Shown here piece by piece: positions 9,294 through 19,986 of a stretch of DNA of 64,000 bases. How positions within the stretch are numbered: position 1 is the stretch's first letter; every line of letters starts with the position of its first letter. Made by a program: the position numbers and the translations under genes. Source of the DNA: Slackia piriformis YIT 12062 (GTDB lineage Bacteria; Actinomycetota; Coriobacteriia; Coriobacteriales; Eggerthellaceae); contig NZ_JH815198.1 in assembly GCF_000296445.1 (NCBI RefSeq), positions 126,501 to 190,500 on the forward strand. Reading direction: 5' to 3'. Under the pieces are notes generated by a model that saw only the letters and a program-made list of their open reading frames with translations, did no database searches and was not told the DNA's origin.

Positions 9294-9326
9294 GAAGGGG
9301 TGTCGCTGTAAGCGCCCCTTCTTTAT
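9294..9326 (+). terminator. Rho-independent terminator
   Basis: GAAGGGGTG pairs with CGCCCCTTC (one G-T) around a 10-base loop, followed by TTTATG. It ends the prenyl synthase/PG-binding operon. Confidence 0.8.
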
Positions 9327-9445
9327 GTGAACGCTCTGTGACGAGCGAATGAATAAACCAGCATTCTTACTTTGCATAGGGCGGGTTTTTTTGTATCGTA
9401 CATAAGACTTAGGGCTTTATGACCGAATTATGGTAAGGGGCTTGT

Positions 9446-10708
9446 ATGGCAGAACAGAACATGCATTTGACGAGACGTGCATTCGTGGGAGGTGCCGCCG
9501 CTTTCGGTGTCGTTTCCTTGGGTGTGCCGAGCGTCGCGTTCGCCGACCCCACGTCTGCGGACAAGCAGGCGGAGGCCGACGCTGTGCGCGTCAAGCTTGA
9601 TGATATGCAGTCGAAGCTCTCCAAGGCTTCTGACGATTACTATACGGCTCTTGAAGAGCATGATGTGGCAACGCAGAAGATGGACGAGGCCCAGACGAAG
9701 ATCGACGAGAACAACGTGCGCATCGCAGAGCTCCAGGAGCGCCTGGGCGGCCGCGCGCGCAGCATGTATCGCAACGGCCAGACTACGTTTTTGGATATCC
9801 TTGTCGGCTCTGCGTCCTTCGATGATTTCCTAAAAAACTGGGATTCCTTAGAAACGTTGAACGACAACGACGCCAAGCTCGTTTCCGAGACGAAGACCCT
9901 GCGCGAAGACAACGAGGCCCAGAAGGCCGAATACTCCGCTCAGGCCGACACGGCCAAGCAGAAGATGGACGAAGCTTCTGCTATTAAGACGGAGGCAGAG
10001 GCGCTGGTCGTTCAGTATCAGGCCGAAGTCGACTCCCTCGATGCTGAGGTTGCTGCTCTGGTCGAGCAGGAGCGTCAAGCGGCGGCAGAGGCTGCTGCGG
10101 CAGCCCAGGCTGCATCCTTCAAGGAGGAGGAGCGCACCCAGGAGTCTTCTGAAAATACTGATGACAATTCTGGCGGTTCTACCGGCGGCAGCACTGGTGG
10201 TGGCAACTCCGGCGGCGGCAGCACTGGTGGCGGTAACTCCGGCGGCGGCATCCCCGGGGGCGGCAGCACCGGTGGCGGACCTGGTGGCGGTGGCACTACT
10301 GGCGGCGGTAACTCCGGCGGCGGCAGCACCGGTGGCGGTTCTACCAGCGGCGGCACGGGCAGTGGCACGCCGAACACGGCTGCTCTGGGTGTTGCTCAGA
10401 CCCAGCTTGGCGTCCCTTACGTATGGGGCGGCTCTACTCCCGGCGTCGGCCTGGATTGCTCCGGTCTTACCAGCTATTGCTACAGCGCCACGGGCTACAG
10501 CATCGGACGCACCACGGGCGCGCAGTATTCTTCTGCTCGCTACGTTCTTTCTCTTAGCGAGGCTCAGCCAGGCGACGTTCTCTATACGGGCGGTCATGTG
10601 GGCATCTGCGCATCTGCCGGCGGCGGTAGCTACATCCATGCGCCTCAGCCGGGCGAAGTTGTCTGCTACTCTTCCTGGCGGCAGTTCTACTGCGCGCTTC
10701 GCTGGTAA
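9446..10708 (+). CDS. Secreted NlpC/P60 cell-wall hydrolase with coiled coil (paralog 1)
   Basis: 420 residues; AAGGGG precedes ATG 9446. The N-terminus LTRRAFVGGAAAFGVVSLGVPSVAFA is a Tat-like signal ending at AFA-DP. Residues about 40-215 are coiled coil containing the CwlO/PcsB-type segment RARSMYRNGQTTFLDILVGS, residues about 230-310 are a Gly/Ser/Thr repeat linker, and residues 310-420 are an NlpC/P60 domain with catalytic Cys338 in GLDCSGL and His384 in GGHVGI. Such enzymes cleave the stem peptide of peptidoglycan at the D-gamma-Glu bond during growth or cell separation. The neighbouring gene at 11098 is a paralog with near-identical central DNA. Confidence 0.88.
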   Translation: MAEQNMHLTRRAFVGGAAAFGVVSLGVPSVAFADPTSADKQAEADAVRVKLDDMQSKLSKASDDYYTALEEHDVATQKMDEAQTKIDENNVRIAELQERLGGRARSMYRNGQTTFLDILVGSASFDDFLKNWDSLETLNDNDAKLVSETKTLREDNEAQKAEYSAQADTAKQKMDEASAIKTEAEALVVQYQAEVDSLDAEVAALVEQERQAAAEAAAAAQAASFKEEERTQESSENTDDNSGGSTGGSTGGGNSGGGSTGGGNSGGGIPGGGSTGGGPGGGGTTGGGNSGGGSTGGGSTSGGTGSGTPNTAALGVAQTQLGVPYVWGGSTPGVGLDCSGLTSYCYSATGYSIGRTTGAQYSSARYVLSLSEAQPGDVLYTGGHVGICASAGGGSYIHAPQPGEVVCYSSWRQFYCALRW

Positions 10709-10790
10709 GGGGCGCGGGCGTTTGCCTAGAAAGCCACGATTCGGCAAAGGGTTTGCGTGTTTTAATCGTGTGCGATTGCATTGCTTTCGA

Positions 10791-10823
10791 AATCCCCGGT
10801 TCACAGAGCCGGGGATTTTTTGT
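10791..10823 (+). terminator. Rho-independent terminator between the NlpC/P60 paralogs
   Basis: AATCCCCGGTTC pairs with GAGCCGGGGATT (one G-T) around a 3-base loop, followed by TTTTTT. The two paralogs are therefore separate transcription units. Confidence 0.93.
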
Positions 10824-11097
10824 ATTCCTGGGCGGGATTGCCGGATGGGTTTCTTCTCGCCGGACGATTCCAAAGTTCCGCATAACGGCATGTGGCTTCT
10901 AGCGGTGTTGAAATTCTTTGATGCTCTGAAAAGGAAAAGGCTCGAAAAGAAACCAGCTTACGGTTTCAAACTTGGTATTGGCGTGTGTGAACGTAGCATG
11001 ATTCAAATATGAACAATGTGGCGAATGGGGCTTGGTTTGTTATGCTCGCAGTGTTCGACGTCGTATGTAACGGCGTCTTTTGTTTGAAAGGACATGT
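10824..11097. other. Gene-free leader before NlpC/P60 paralog 2
   Basis: The stretch from 10709 to 11097 holds the terminator above and then about 270 bases with no convincing gene. It must contain the promoter of paralog 2, but I see no clear -35/-10 pair. No repeat or RNA fold stood out. Confidence 0.5.
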
Positions 11098-12432
11098 ATG
11101 AACTCCTTGCATGCACACCTTACACGACGGACTTTCCTCGGAGGCGCCGTAGCATTCGGTGCCGTCGGCCTGATTGCGCCCAAGGTTGCTTTTGCCGAGC
11201 CCGAGACATCCTCCGACGTTCAGGCGAAAGCGGATGCTGCTCGTCAGAAGCTCAACGAGATGCGCTTGCAACTCGGTGTTGCCTCCGATACGTACAACCA
11301 GGCTCTTGAAGACCACGATACGGCCTTGTCGAAGATGGACGAGGCGCAGACGAAGATCGACGAGAACAACGTGCGCATCGCAGAGCTCCAGGAGCGTTTG
11401 GGCGGCCGCGCGCGCAGCATGTATCGCAACGGCCAGACCACGTTTCTGGATATCGTTCTGGGCTCGGCTTCCTTCGATGATTTCCTGAAGAATTGGGATT
11501 CGCTCAATATGCTCAATGACGAGGATGCAAAGCTCGTCTCCGAGACGAAGACCCTGCGCGAAGACAACGAGGCCCAGAAGGCCGAGTATTCCGCTCAGGC
11601 CGACACGGCTAAGCAGAAGATGGACGAAGCTCAGGCTGCGAAAACCGAGGCAGAAAGCCTTGTGAGTCAGTATCAAGACGAAGTGGACTCCCTTGACGCC
11701 GAGGTGGCCGCGCTTTTGGAGGAAGAAAAGAAGGCCGCTGAAGAGGCTGCGGTGCAGGCCGCAGCGGCGACGGGAACGGATGCTTCTTCGGAAGCCGAAT
11801 CCGACCAGGACTCCTCGTCCGATGGTGCGGGCAGCCAGGGCGAAGAATTGGGCGGTTCTACGGGCGGCGGCTCCACTGAGGGCAGCACTGGCGGAGGTTC
11901 CACGGGAGGCGGTTCGACCGGTGGTTCCGCAGGCGGTTCTACGGGCGGTTCCACGGGCGGTTCGACCGAAGGCTCCACGGGCGGCTCTGCAGGAGGCTCG
12001 ACCGGAGGCTCCACGGGTGGCTCTAGCGGCGGTGGTTCTACGGGCGGCTCGACCGGCGGCACCGGTGGCGGAAACTCGTACGGCTCCGCCATTGTCGGCG
12101 CAGCCCAAAGCCAGCTTGGCGTGCCGTATGTCTGGGGCGGAACAACGCCGGGCGTCGGCCTGGATTGCTCAGGCCTTACCAGCTATTGCTGGCAGGCGGG
12201 CGCGGGAATCTGGATCGGCCGCAATACTACGGCGCAATACGCTTCGGCGCAGTGGGTCGGCTCGGTTGGGCAAGCCCAGCCTGGAGATGTTCTGTACACG
12301 AGCGGCCATGTCGCCATTGCGGCAAGCTCGGGCGGATACAGCTACATCCACGCACCTCAGCCGGGGGAAGTGGTCTGCTATAGCAGCCGTTCATGGTGGG
12401 ATCCGTTCACCGCTGCGCTGCGTTGGTATTAA
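11098..12432 (+). CDS. Secreted NlpC/P60 cell-wall hydrolase with coiled coil (paralog 2)
   Basis: 444 residues from ATG 11098 (MNSLHAHLTRRTFLGGAVAF), with AAAGGA 6 bases upstream; an in-frame TTG at 11080 is less likely. The twin-arginine LTRRTFLGG signal ends near AFAEP. Coiled coil spans about 40-220, followed by an unusually long Gly/Ser/Thr linker (about 245-335) made of GGSTGG-type repeats, then the NlpC/P60 domain with Cys357 in GLDCSGL and a His in SGHVAI near 404. Architecture and much of the central DNA match the upstream paralog. Predicted D,L-endopeptidase of peptidoglycan, exported probably by Tat. Confidence 0.88.
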   Translation: MNSLHAHLTRRTFLGGAVAFGAVGLIAPKVAFAEPETSSDVQAKADAARQKLNEMRLQLGVASDTYNQALEDHDTALSKMDEAQTKIDENNVRIAELQERLGGRARSMYRNGQTTFLDIVLGSASFDDFLKNWDSLNMLNDEDAKLVSETKTLREDNEAQKAEYSAQADTAKQKMDEAQAAKTEAESLVSQYQDEVDSLDAEVAALLEEEKKAAEEAAVQAAAATGTDASSEAESDQDSSSDGAGSQGEELGGSTGGGSTEGSTGGGSTGGGSTGGSAGGSTGGSTGGSTEGSTGGSAGGSTGGSTGGSSGGGSTGGSTGGTGGGNSYGSAIVGAAQSQLGVPYVWGGTTPGVGLDCSGLTSYCWQAGAGIWIGRNTTAQYASAQWVGSVGQAQPGDVLYTSGHVAIAASSGGYSYIHAPQPGEVVCYSSRSWWDPFTAALRWY

Positions 12433-12512
12433 TGCAGAGAGTTTTGATTTGAAAAACCCCTTTGCATTTTTGAGGAAATGCGTTAACATATAGCGCGCTG
12501 TTTGCGATATGT

Positions 12513-12589
12513 CGGGACGTGGCTCAGCTTGGTAGAGCGCTGCGTTCGGGACGCAGAGGCCGCAGGTTCAAATCCTGTCGTCCCGACCA
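12513..12589 (+). tRNA. tRNA-Pro (anticodon CGG)
   Basis: 77 bases with encoded CCA. The acceptor CGGGACG pairs with CGTCCCG, the D-arm is TGGCTCAGCTTGGTAGAGC, the anticodon loop TTCGGGA gives CGG, and the T-arm is GCAGG-TTCAAAT-CCTGT. It reads CCG codons. Confidence 0.97.
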
Positions 12590-12651
12590 TTTCTTTGCAG
12601 ACGCGTTCATGAGCCCACAATTTTCAGTCGGGCATTAGCTTGGAGGAATTC

Positions 12652-12921
12652 ATGAAAATCTTTGGACTCGGTGTTCCTGAACTTCTTATCATCTTGGCCG
12701 TCGCTCTTCTGATTTTCGGCCCCAAGAACCTTCCAAAGCTCGGTAGCGCCCTTGGCCGTACGGTAAAGAATCTGCGTGACGGCATGGGTGGCGGCGCAAA
12801 GAAGGAAATCGAAGACCTCGACGACGAAGAGGAAGAGGTCGAAGAGAAACCTGTTCGTAAAAAGAAGGCTGCATCCGCCAAGAAAGCCGCCGCGCAGGCA
12901 ACTGATTCCGAAGAGGAATAA
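12652..12921 (+). CDS. tatA: Twin-arginine translocase subunit TatA
   Basis: 89 residues from ATG 12652 with GGAGGA 5 bases upstream. The short N-terminal helix MKIFGLGVPELLIILAVALL is followed by the invariant FGPKNLPKLG hinge and an amphipathic helix (LGRTVKNLRDGM), the TatA/E signature. The acidic then Lys/Ala-rich tail is cytoplasmic. TatA forms the pore-like assembly that exports folded cofactor-containing proteins. At least six genes in this window carry twin-arginine signals (9446, 11098, 29069, 49269 and 61498 clearly). tatC is not in the window. A terminator follows, so it is transcribed alone or with the tRNA. Confidence 0.93.
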   Translation: MKIFGLGVPELLIILAVALLIFGPKNLPKLGSALGRTVKNLRDGMGGGAKKEIEDLDDEEEEVEEKPVRKKKAASAKKAAAQATDSEEE

Positions 12922-12941
12922 GTTCTCGGTTTAGATTCAGC

Positions 12942-12977
12942 AACGGTATGTCGGCGGTTGTCGGCATACCGTTTTTT
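12942..12977 (+). terminator. Rho-independent terminator after tatA
   Basis: AACGGTATG pairs with CATACCGTT around a GC-rich 14-base loop, followed by TTTT. Confidence 0.88.
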
Positions 12978-13032
12978 GGTTTATAGGAGCACGCCGCAAG
13001 CGTGCCTGTTTTTTAGGTTAGGTGTTGTTGCA

Positions 13033-13500
13033 ATGGCAAACGAGTACATCCTTACTCCCGAAGGCAAAGAAAAGCTCGAGAAGGAACTTCATTACCTGGA
13101 GAATGAAAAGCGCGCCGAGGTAGGCGAGCGCATCAAGGTCGCTCGTGAATTCGGCGATATCTCGGAGAACTCCGAGTATGACGACGCGAAGAACGAGCAG
13201 GGCATGGTGGAGGCCCGCATCGCCGAGATCAACCAGATTCTCTCCGAGGCCACCGTTGTTGCTGCTCCTAAGAAGTCCAACAAGGTGACCGTGGGCAGCA
13301 TTGTCACGGTTGACATGGGCGGTCGCGAGCGCGTTTTCACCATTGTCGGCGCTGCGGAGGCAGACGTTGCCGAAGGGAAAATCTCCAACGAGAGCCCTGT
13401 AGGCTCTGCTCTGCTCGGCCACAAGAAGGATGATGTCGTTTCTACGGTCGGACCTACCGGTCGCGAGGTCACGATGTCCATTCTGAAGATCGAGCACTAA
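13033..13500 (+). CDS. greA: Transcription elongation factor GreA
   Basis: 155 residues from ATG 13033 (MANEYILTPEGKEKLEKEL). The N-terminal coiled coil carries GDISENSEYDDAKNEQ with the acidic tip (Asp and Glu) that enters the RNA polymerase secondary channel and stimulates transcript cleavage. The C-terminal FKBP-like domain ends with PTGREVTMSILKIEH. Length is typical. It lies 62 bases before lysS, and the greA-lysS-clpC order recurs in related Actinobacteria. AGGTG provides a modest ribosome site. Confidence 0.95.
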   Translation: MANEYILTPEGKEKLEKELHYLENEKRAEVGERIKVAREFGDISENSEYDDAKNEQGMVEARIAEINQILSEATVVAAPKKSNKVTVGSIVTVDMGGRERVFTIVGAAEADVAEGKISNESPVGSALLGHKKDDVVSTVGPTGREVTMSILKIEH

Positions 13501-13562
13501 TTTACGAAAGACTTGCATACACACCGCCCGACGGGCGATTGAGAACGAATGAAGGATGCTTG

Positions 13563-15560
13563 ATGAGCGAAGCCACTATCGAAAACGAGCAGGCCGAAGG
13601 CCTCGACACGCTGAATGACGAGCGCGCCCGCCGCCTTGTCACGCGCATGTCCTATATCGAGGACGGCGTCAATCCGTATCCGGAGCATTCCGAAGTTTCC
13701 GATTATGTCGTCGATATCGATGCAAAATATGCAGACCTTGGAGACGGAGAGAACACCGAAGACATCGTGAAAATCGGCGGCCGCATCGTCGCCAAGCGCG
13801 GCCAGGGCAAAATCGTCTTCGTCGTTTTGCGCGACACCACGGGCGATATCCAGCTGTTCTGCCGTATCAACGACATGGCCGAATCCGATTGGACGTTGCT
13901 TGGCCAGCTCGACCTGGGCGATATCATCAACGTCGAAGGCGCCGTCGTTCGCACGAAGCGCGGCCAGCTTTCCGTGGCCCCGCGCCAGATCAAACTTCTC
14001 TCCAAGGCGGTTCGCCCCCTTCCCGAGAAGTTCCACGGTCTCTCTGACAAAGAGACACGTTATCGTCAGCGCTATGTCGATCTGATTGTTAACGAGGACG
14101 TGCGCGACACGTTCCGCAAGCGTTCTGCCATCCTTTCCGCCTTCCGCCGCTATATGGAAGAAGACGGCTACATGGAGGTCGAGACCCCCATTCTTCAGAC
14201 CATTCAGGGCGGTGCCACGGCGAAACCGTTCATCACGCATTTCAACGCGCTCGACCAGGAATGCTACCTGCGCATTGCGACCGAGCTGCACCTGAAGCGC
14301 CTGCTGGTGGGCGGTTTTGAGCGCGTGTTCGAGATCGGCCGCATTTTCCGCAACGAGGGTATGGACCTTACGCATAATCCCGAGTTCACCACCATGGAGG
14401 CTTATCGCGCCTATTCCGACCTTGAAGGCATGAAGGAGCTCGCCGAGGGCGTCATCAAGGCTGCGGCTCGCGCCATCGGTCTCGATGGGGCCATTCTTTA
14501 CCAGGACCAGGAAATCGATTTGTTCGGCGCATGGCCGAGCCGTCCTATGACCGAAATCGTCTCCGACGTCTTGGGCGAAACCGTCACCATGGATACGCCT
14601 GTCGAAGATCTTGCCGCCCATGCGAAAAAGCACGGCATCGAGGTTAAAAGCGATTGGGGTCCGGGTAAGATCATCGCCGAAATCTATGACGAAATCGGTG
14701 AAGACTCCATCGTGAATCCCACGTTCGTCTGCGACTATCCGGTTGAGGTAAGCCCCCTTGCCAAGCGCAACGAGGAAGACCCGCGCCTGACCCATCGTTT
14801 CGAGCTTGTCATCGCCGGCCATGAATACGCCAATGCGTTCTCCGAGCTCAACGACCCGGTTGATCAGGCCGAGCGCTTCGCCCGCCAGATGGAGGAAAAG
14901 GCCGAAGGCGACGACGAGGCCATGGAATATGACGAAGATTACGTGCGCGCTCTTGAGTACGGCATGCCTCCTGCGGGCGGCATCGGCATCGGCATCGACC
15001 GCGTGGTCATGCTGCTGACGAATTCCGCCAGCATCCGTGACGTGCTGCTGTTCCCGCATATGCGTCCTGAAGGCAAGAAGAAGCTCGGTGCTTCTGCATC
15101 TGCTGCAGGCGAGCAGCCCGTCCAGGACGACGCCTCTTCGAGCGTATATGCGCCCAACAAGGTTCCGACTGTCGATTACTCCAAGATTGCCGTCGAGCCC
15201 CTGTTCGAGGAGTTTGTCGATTTCGACACGTTCTGCAAGTCCGATTTCCGTGCCGTGAAGGTGAAAGAGTGCGTCGCGGTGCCCAAGAGCAAGAAGCTTC
15301 TGCAGTTCACCTTGGATGACGGCACGGGCGAAGACCGCACGATTCTTTCCGGAATCCATGCGTATTACGAGCCGGAGGATCTGGTGGGCCGTACGCTTAT
15401 CGCCATCACCAATCTGCCTCCGCGCAAGATGATGGGCATCGAATCCTGCGGCATGATTATCAGCGCCGTGCACGAAGAAACCGTTGGCGAGGAGTCCGAA
15501 GAGCGTCTGAACGTGCTTATGGTCGATGATTCCATTCCCGCCGGCGCGAAGCTGTACTAG
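13563..15560 (+). CDS. lysS: Class II lysyl-tRNA synthetase with fused C-terminal tRNA-binding (EMAPII/Trbp111-like) domain
   Basis: 665 residues from ATG 13563 (MSEATIENEQ), with GAAGGA upstream. Residues about 50-160 are the OB-fold anticodon-binding domain; the class II core follows with FRNEGMDLTHNPEFTTME (motif 2) near 260-280 and GMPPAGGIGIGIDRVVM (motif 3) near 465. A linker rich in Ala/Ser leads into residues about 538-665 (from YSKIAVEPLFEEFVDFDTF to PAGAKLY), which match the tRNA-binding domain found at the C-terminus of bacterial MetRS and as free Trbp111. Ordinary LysRS is about 500 residues. The extra domain probably raises tRNA affinity. It charges tRNA-Lys in the cytoplasm. Confidence 0.95.
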   Translation: MSEATIENEQAEGLDTLNDERARRLVTRMSYIEDGVNPYPEHSEVSDYVVDIDAKYADLGDGENTEDIVKIGGRIVAKRGQGKIVFVVLRDTTGDIQLFCRINDMAESDWTLLGQLDLGDIINVEGAVVRTKRGQLSVAPRQIKLLSKAVRPLPEKFHGLSDKETRYRQRYVDLIVNEDVRDTFRKRSAILSAFRRYMEEDGYMEVETPILQTIQGGATAKPFITHFNALDQECYLRIATELHLKRLLVGGFERVFEIGRIFRNEGMDLTHNPEFTTMEAYRAYSDLEGMKELAEGVIKAAARAIGLDGAILYQDQEIDLFGAWPSRPMTEIVSDVLGETVTMDTPVEDLAAHAKKHGIEVKSDWGPGKIIAEIYDEIGEDSIVNPTFVCDYPVEVSPLAKRNEEDPRLTHRFELVIAGHEYANAFSELNDPVDQAERFARQMEEKAEGDDEAMEYDEDYVRALEYGMPPAGGIGIGIDRVVMLLTNSASIRDVLLFPHMRPEGKKKLGASASAAGEQPVQDDASSSVYAPNKVPTVDYSKIAVEPLFEEFVDFDTFCKSDFRAVKVKECVAVPKSKKLLQFTLDDGTGEDRTILSGIHAYYEPEDLVGRTLIAITNLPPRKMMGIESCGMIISAVHEETVGEESEERLNVLMVDDSIPAGAKLY

Positions 15561-15654
15561 GCTTGTCCGAGCCGCGAATGCGCATGGCATGCTGCATGCT
15601 GCGACGGGAATCGTGACGAGTGGGCGCTTGTTCCAACGCGCATAGAGTGTTTTT

Positions 15655-15693
15655 CAAAAGGCCTGGCGTTTCGTTCGCCGGGCCTTTTGAGTG
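15655..15693 (+). terminator. Rho-independent terminator after lysS
   Basis: CAAAAGGCCTGGCG pairs with CGCCGGGCCTTTTG around a 7-base loop, a 14-bp stem with A and T tracts at its base, so it may work in both directions. Confidence 0.9.
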
Positions 15694-15790
15694 CAACGCC
15701 ATTTCGAAATACGACATACACTCCTCGTTCTAAAAGAAAAGGAAAGCATGTGAATGCGGTGTAACGAAATGGCATCGACGCGCTTGCGTA

Positions 15791-15820
15791 TTGGCACTCG
15801 TTCAGCATGAGTGCTAGGAT
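15791..15820 (+). promoter_or_regulatory. CIRCE operator overlapping the clpC promoter
   Basis: TTGGCACTC, nine bases, then GAGTGCTAG (15791-15817) matches the CIRCE consensus TTAGCACTC-N9-GAGTGCTAA with only one or two changes. It coincides with a plausible sigma-A promoter: -35 TTGGCA (15791-15796), an 18-base spacer and -10 TAGGAT (15815-15820). HrcA binds CIRCE to repress heat-shock genes, so clpC here is predicted to be HrcA-controlled. A direct repeat of ATTACGT follows at 15819-15833. Confidence 0.85.
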
Positions 15821-15928
15821 TACGTAGAATTACGTTAGAGTTTCACCGAGCTGTACAGCGAGGGCGTTCGGGGTCGTTCGTTGCGGACGATTGCTCGGGC
15901 GCAGCACGTTTGAGAAACGGGGCCGTTT

Positions 15929-18499
<2,571 letters not shown>

Positions 18500-18536
18500 C
18501 GAATCGTGCCGTTCTTACAACTGAAACCTACATGAT

Positions 18537-18564
18537 GGAAAGGGGCGTAAGGCCCCTTTCCTTG
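18537..18564 (+). terminator. Rho-independent terminator after clpC
   Basis: GGAAAGGGGC pairs with GCCCCTTTCC around a 5-base loop, followed by TTGTTG. Confidence 0.85.
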
Positions 18565-18583
18565 TTGCTCTAATCCAGCTCGT

Positions 18584-18639
18584 CTGCAAAGCTTGCAAAA
18601 GTTTGCAAAAGATGCAAAAGTTTGCAAAAGATGCAAAAG
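18584..18639 (+). repeat. Short tandem repeat of TGCAAAAG units
   Basis: Six copies of TGCAAA(A)G stand alternately 9 and 10 bases apart, forming two full copies of a 19-bp unit TGCAAAAGTTTGCAAAAGA. It lies between the clpC terminator and the STAND ATPase start, about one helical turn per copy, which is the spacing expected of stacked protein-binding sites or a slippage-prone tract. Confidence 0.85.
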
Positions 18640-18672
18640 CCATTGTGGGCATGCATGAAAGGGGCGAGGTTC

Positions 18673-19782
18673 ATGGGCATGGCGAATCCGTTTACTCCGA
18701 CGTTCGGCATCATTCCGCCTTTTATGGCCGGACGCGAAGCGCTTATCGAAGAGCTTTCGAGCGCTTTTTCCAACGGCTTGGGCGATCCGAATCTATGCAC
18801 TATCGTTTCCGGCGCTCGAGGCGCCGGGAAAACAGCGCTGCTTTCGTTCATGGCCTCCGAAGCCGAATCGCAGGGGTGGATAACCGCTCGTACCACTGCT
18901 GCGGAAGGTATGCTCGAAGACATTCTTGACCAGGCGCTGGTGTCGGCGCGCACCTTCCTCGATGCGTTGGACGGTCGCAAGCTTTCGGGCGTTTCTATCG
19001 GGCAGTTCGTCAGCTTCGAATGGGATAACGAAGCGCCGCGCGTGGGCAATTGGCGTACGCAGATGAATGCGCTGCTCGACCAATTGGCCGAACAAGACAT
19101 CGGCCTGCTTATCACGGTGGACGAAGTGAAGGTGACCGTCCCCGAGATGAAGAGGCTTGCCCAGGTGTATCAGCATTTCGTCACCGAGGGCCGCAAGGTG
19201 GCGTTGCTTATGGCCGGCCTGCCTCAGGCGGTGTCGGCCCTGTTCGGCGACGACGACGTGTCGTTTCTGCGCCGCGCGCGAAAGCATGTGCTGGGGCGCA
19301 TCCCCGACGGCGAGATTCGCGATGCCTTACTGCTTACCGTCAACGAAGGCGGGAGAAGCATTTCCGCCGAAGCGCTGGATGAGGCGGTTGGGGTTATCGA
19401 CGGTTTTCCTTATATGATGCAGCTCGTGGGCTATCGCATGTGGGCGGAAAACCCGCGCAGCGAACAGATCGCGCTCGCGGACGCGCGCCATGGCATCGAG
19501 CTTGCGAAACGCGAGATGATTGAAGGCATCCTGGAATACACGTATCGCGAACTGTCCGACGGAGACAAGCGTTTTCTTGCAGCCATGCTGCCCGATTCGC
19601 AGGACAGCTCTCTTGCCGCGATATCCCGGCGCATGGGCGTGAAAAGCAACTATGCGTCGCAGTACAAGCGCCGCCTGCTAGCCCAGGGCGTCATCGGCGA
19701 ATACAGCAAAGGATACGTGCGCTTCGACATGCCGGTGTTTCGAGATTATCTCGAGCAGAGGCTGAAAGAAGAGCAGGAGTAG
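18673..19782 (+). CDS. STAND/AAA ATPase with C-terminal winged helix
   Basis: 369 residues from ATG 18673 with AAAGGGGCGAGG upstream; ATGs at 18655 and 18679 are alternatives. FMAGREALIEEL near residue 15 is a typical entry to the AAA_16/ATPase_2 class, followed by Walker A SGARGAGKTALL near 47, Walker B GLLITVDEV near 135, and a sensor-like LLMAGLPQ. The C-terminus (AISRRMGVKSNYASQYKRRLL) is a winged helix that could bind DNA. Relatives are found in many Actinobacteria and archaea with no settled role. It stands alone behind the tandem repeat. No partner toxin or nuclease is adjacent. Function unknown. Confidence 0.7.
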   Translation: MGMANPFTPTFGIIPPFMAGREALIEELSSAFSNGLGDPNLCTIVSGARGAGKTALLSFMASEAESQGWITARTTAAEGMLEDILDQALVSARTFLDALDGRKLSGVSIGQFVSFEWDNEAPRVGNWRTQMNALLDQLAEQDIGLLITVDEVKVTVPEMKRLAQVYQHFVTEGRKVALLMAGLPQAVSALFGDDDVSFLRRARKHVLGRIPDGEIRDALLLTVNEGGRSISAEALDEAVGVIDGFPYMMQLVGYRMWAENPRSEQIALADARHGIELAKREMIEGILEYTYRELSDGDKRFLAAMLPDSQDSSLAAISRRMGVKSNYASQYKRRLLAQGVIGEYSKGYVRFDMPVFRDYLEQRLKEEQE

Positions 19783-19986
19783 CGAAAAAACGTTCGTGGG
19801 CAGAAATCGAACGTTCGGATGAACTTGCAAATTGACGAAGAAGACATCCGTGCAGTTCGTTTGCTGCTTCTTGCGTTTGTCGCTTCGCGATACTGCTCGA
19901 TGGGATAAGATAATTACTTTATAAACGGTGTTCGGTCTACGGGTTTCGGGTTTGCTACGGCTCGATGCGTGCGACGGAGGAAAGCA

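Noticed and set aside
10075-10377. Proline-rich 100-codon minus-strand frame opposite the NlpC/P60 linker
   Set aside because: Composition is just the complement of GGN-rich linker codons.
13497-15590. Open frame of 697 codons on the minus strand across lysS
   Set aside because: Antisense shadow of lysS; no recognizable domain.
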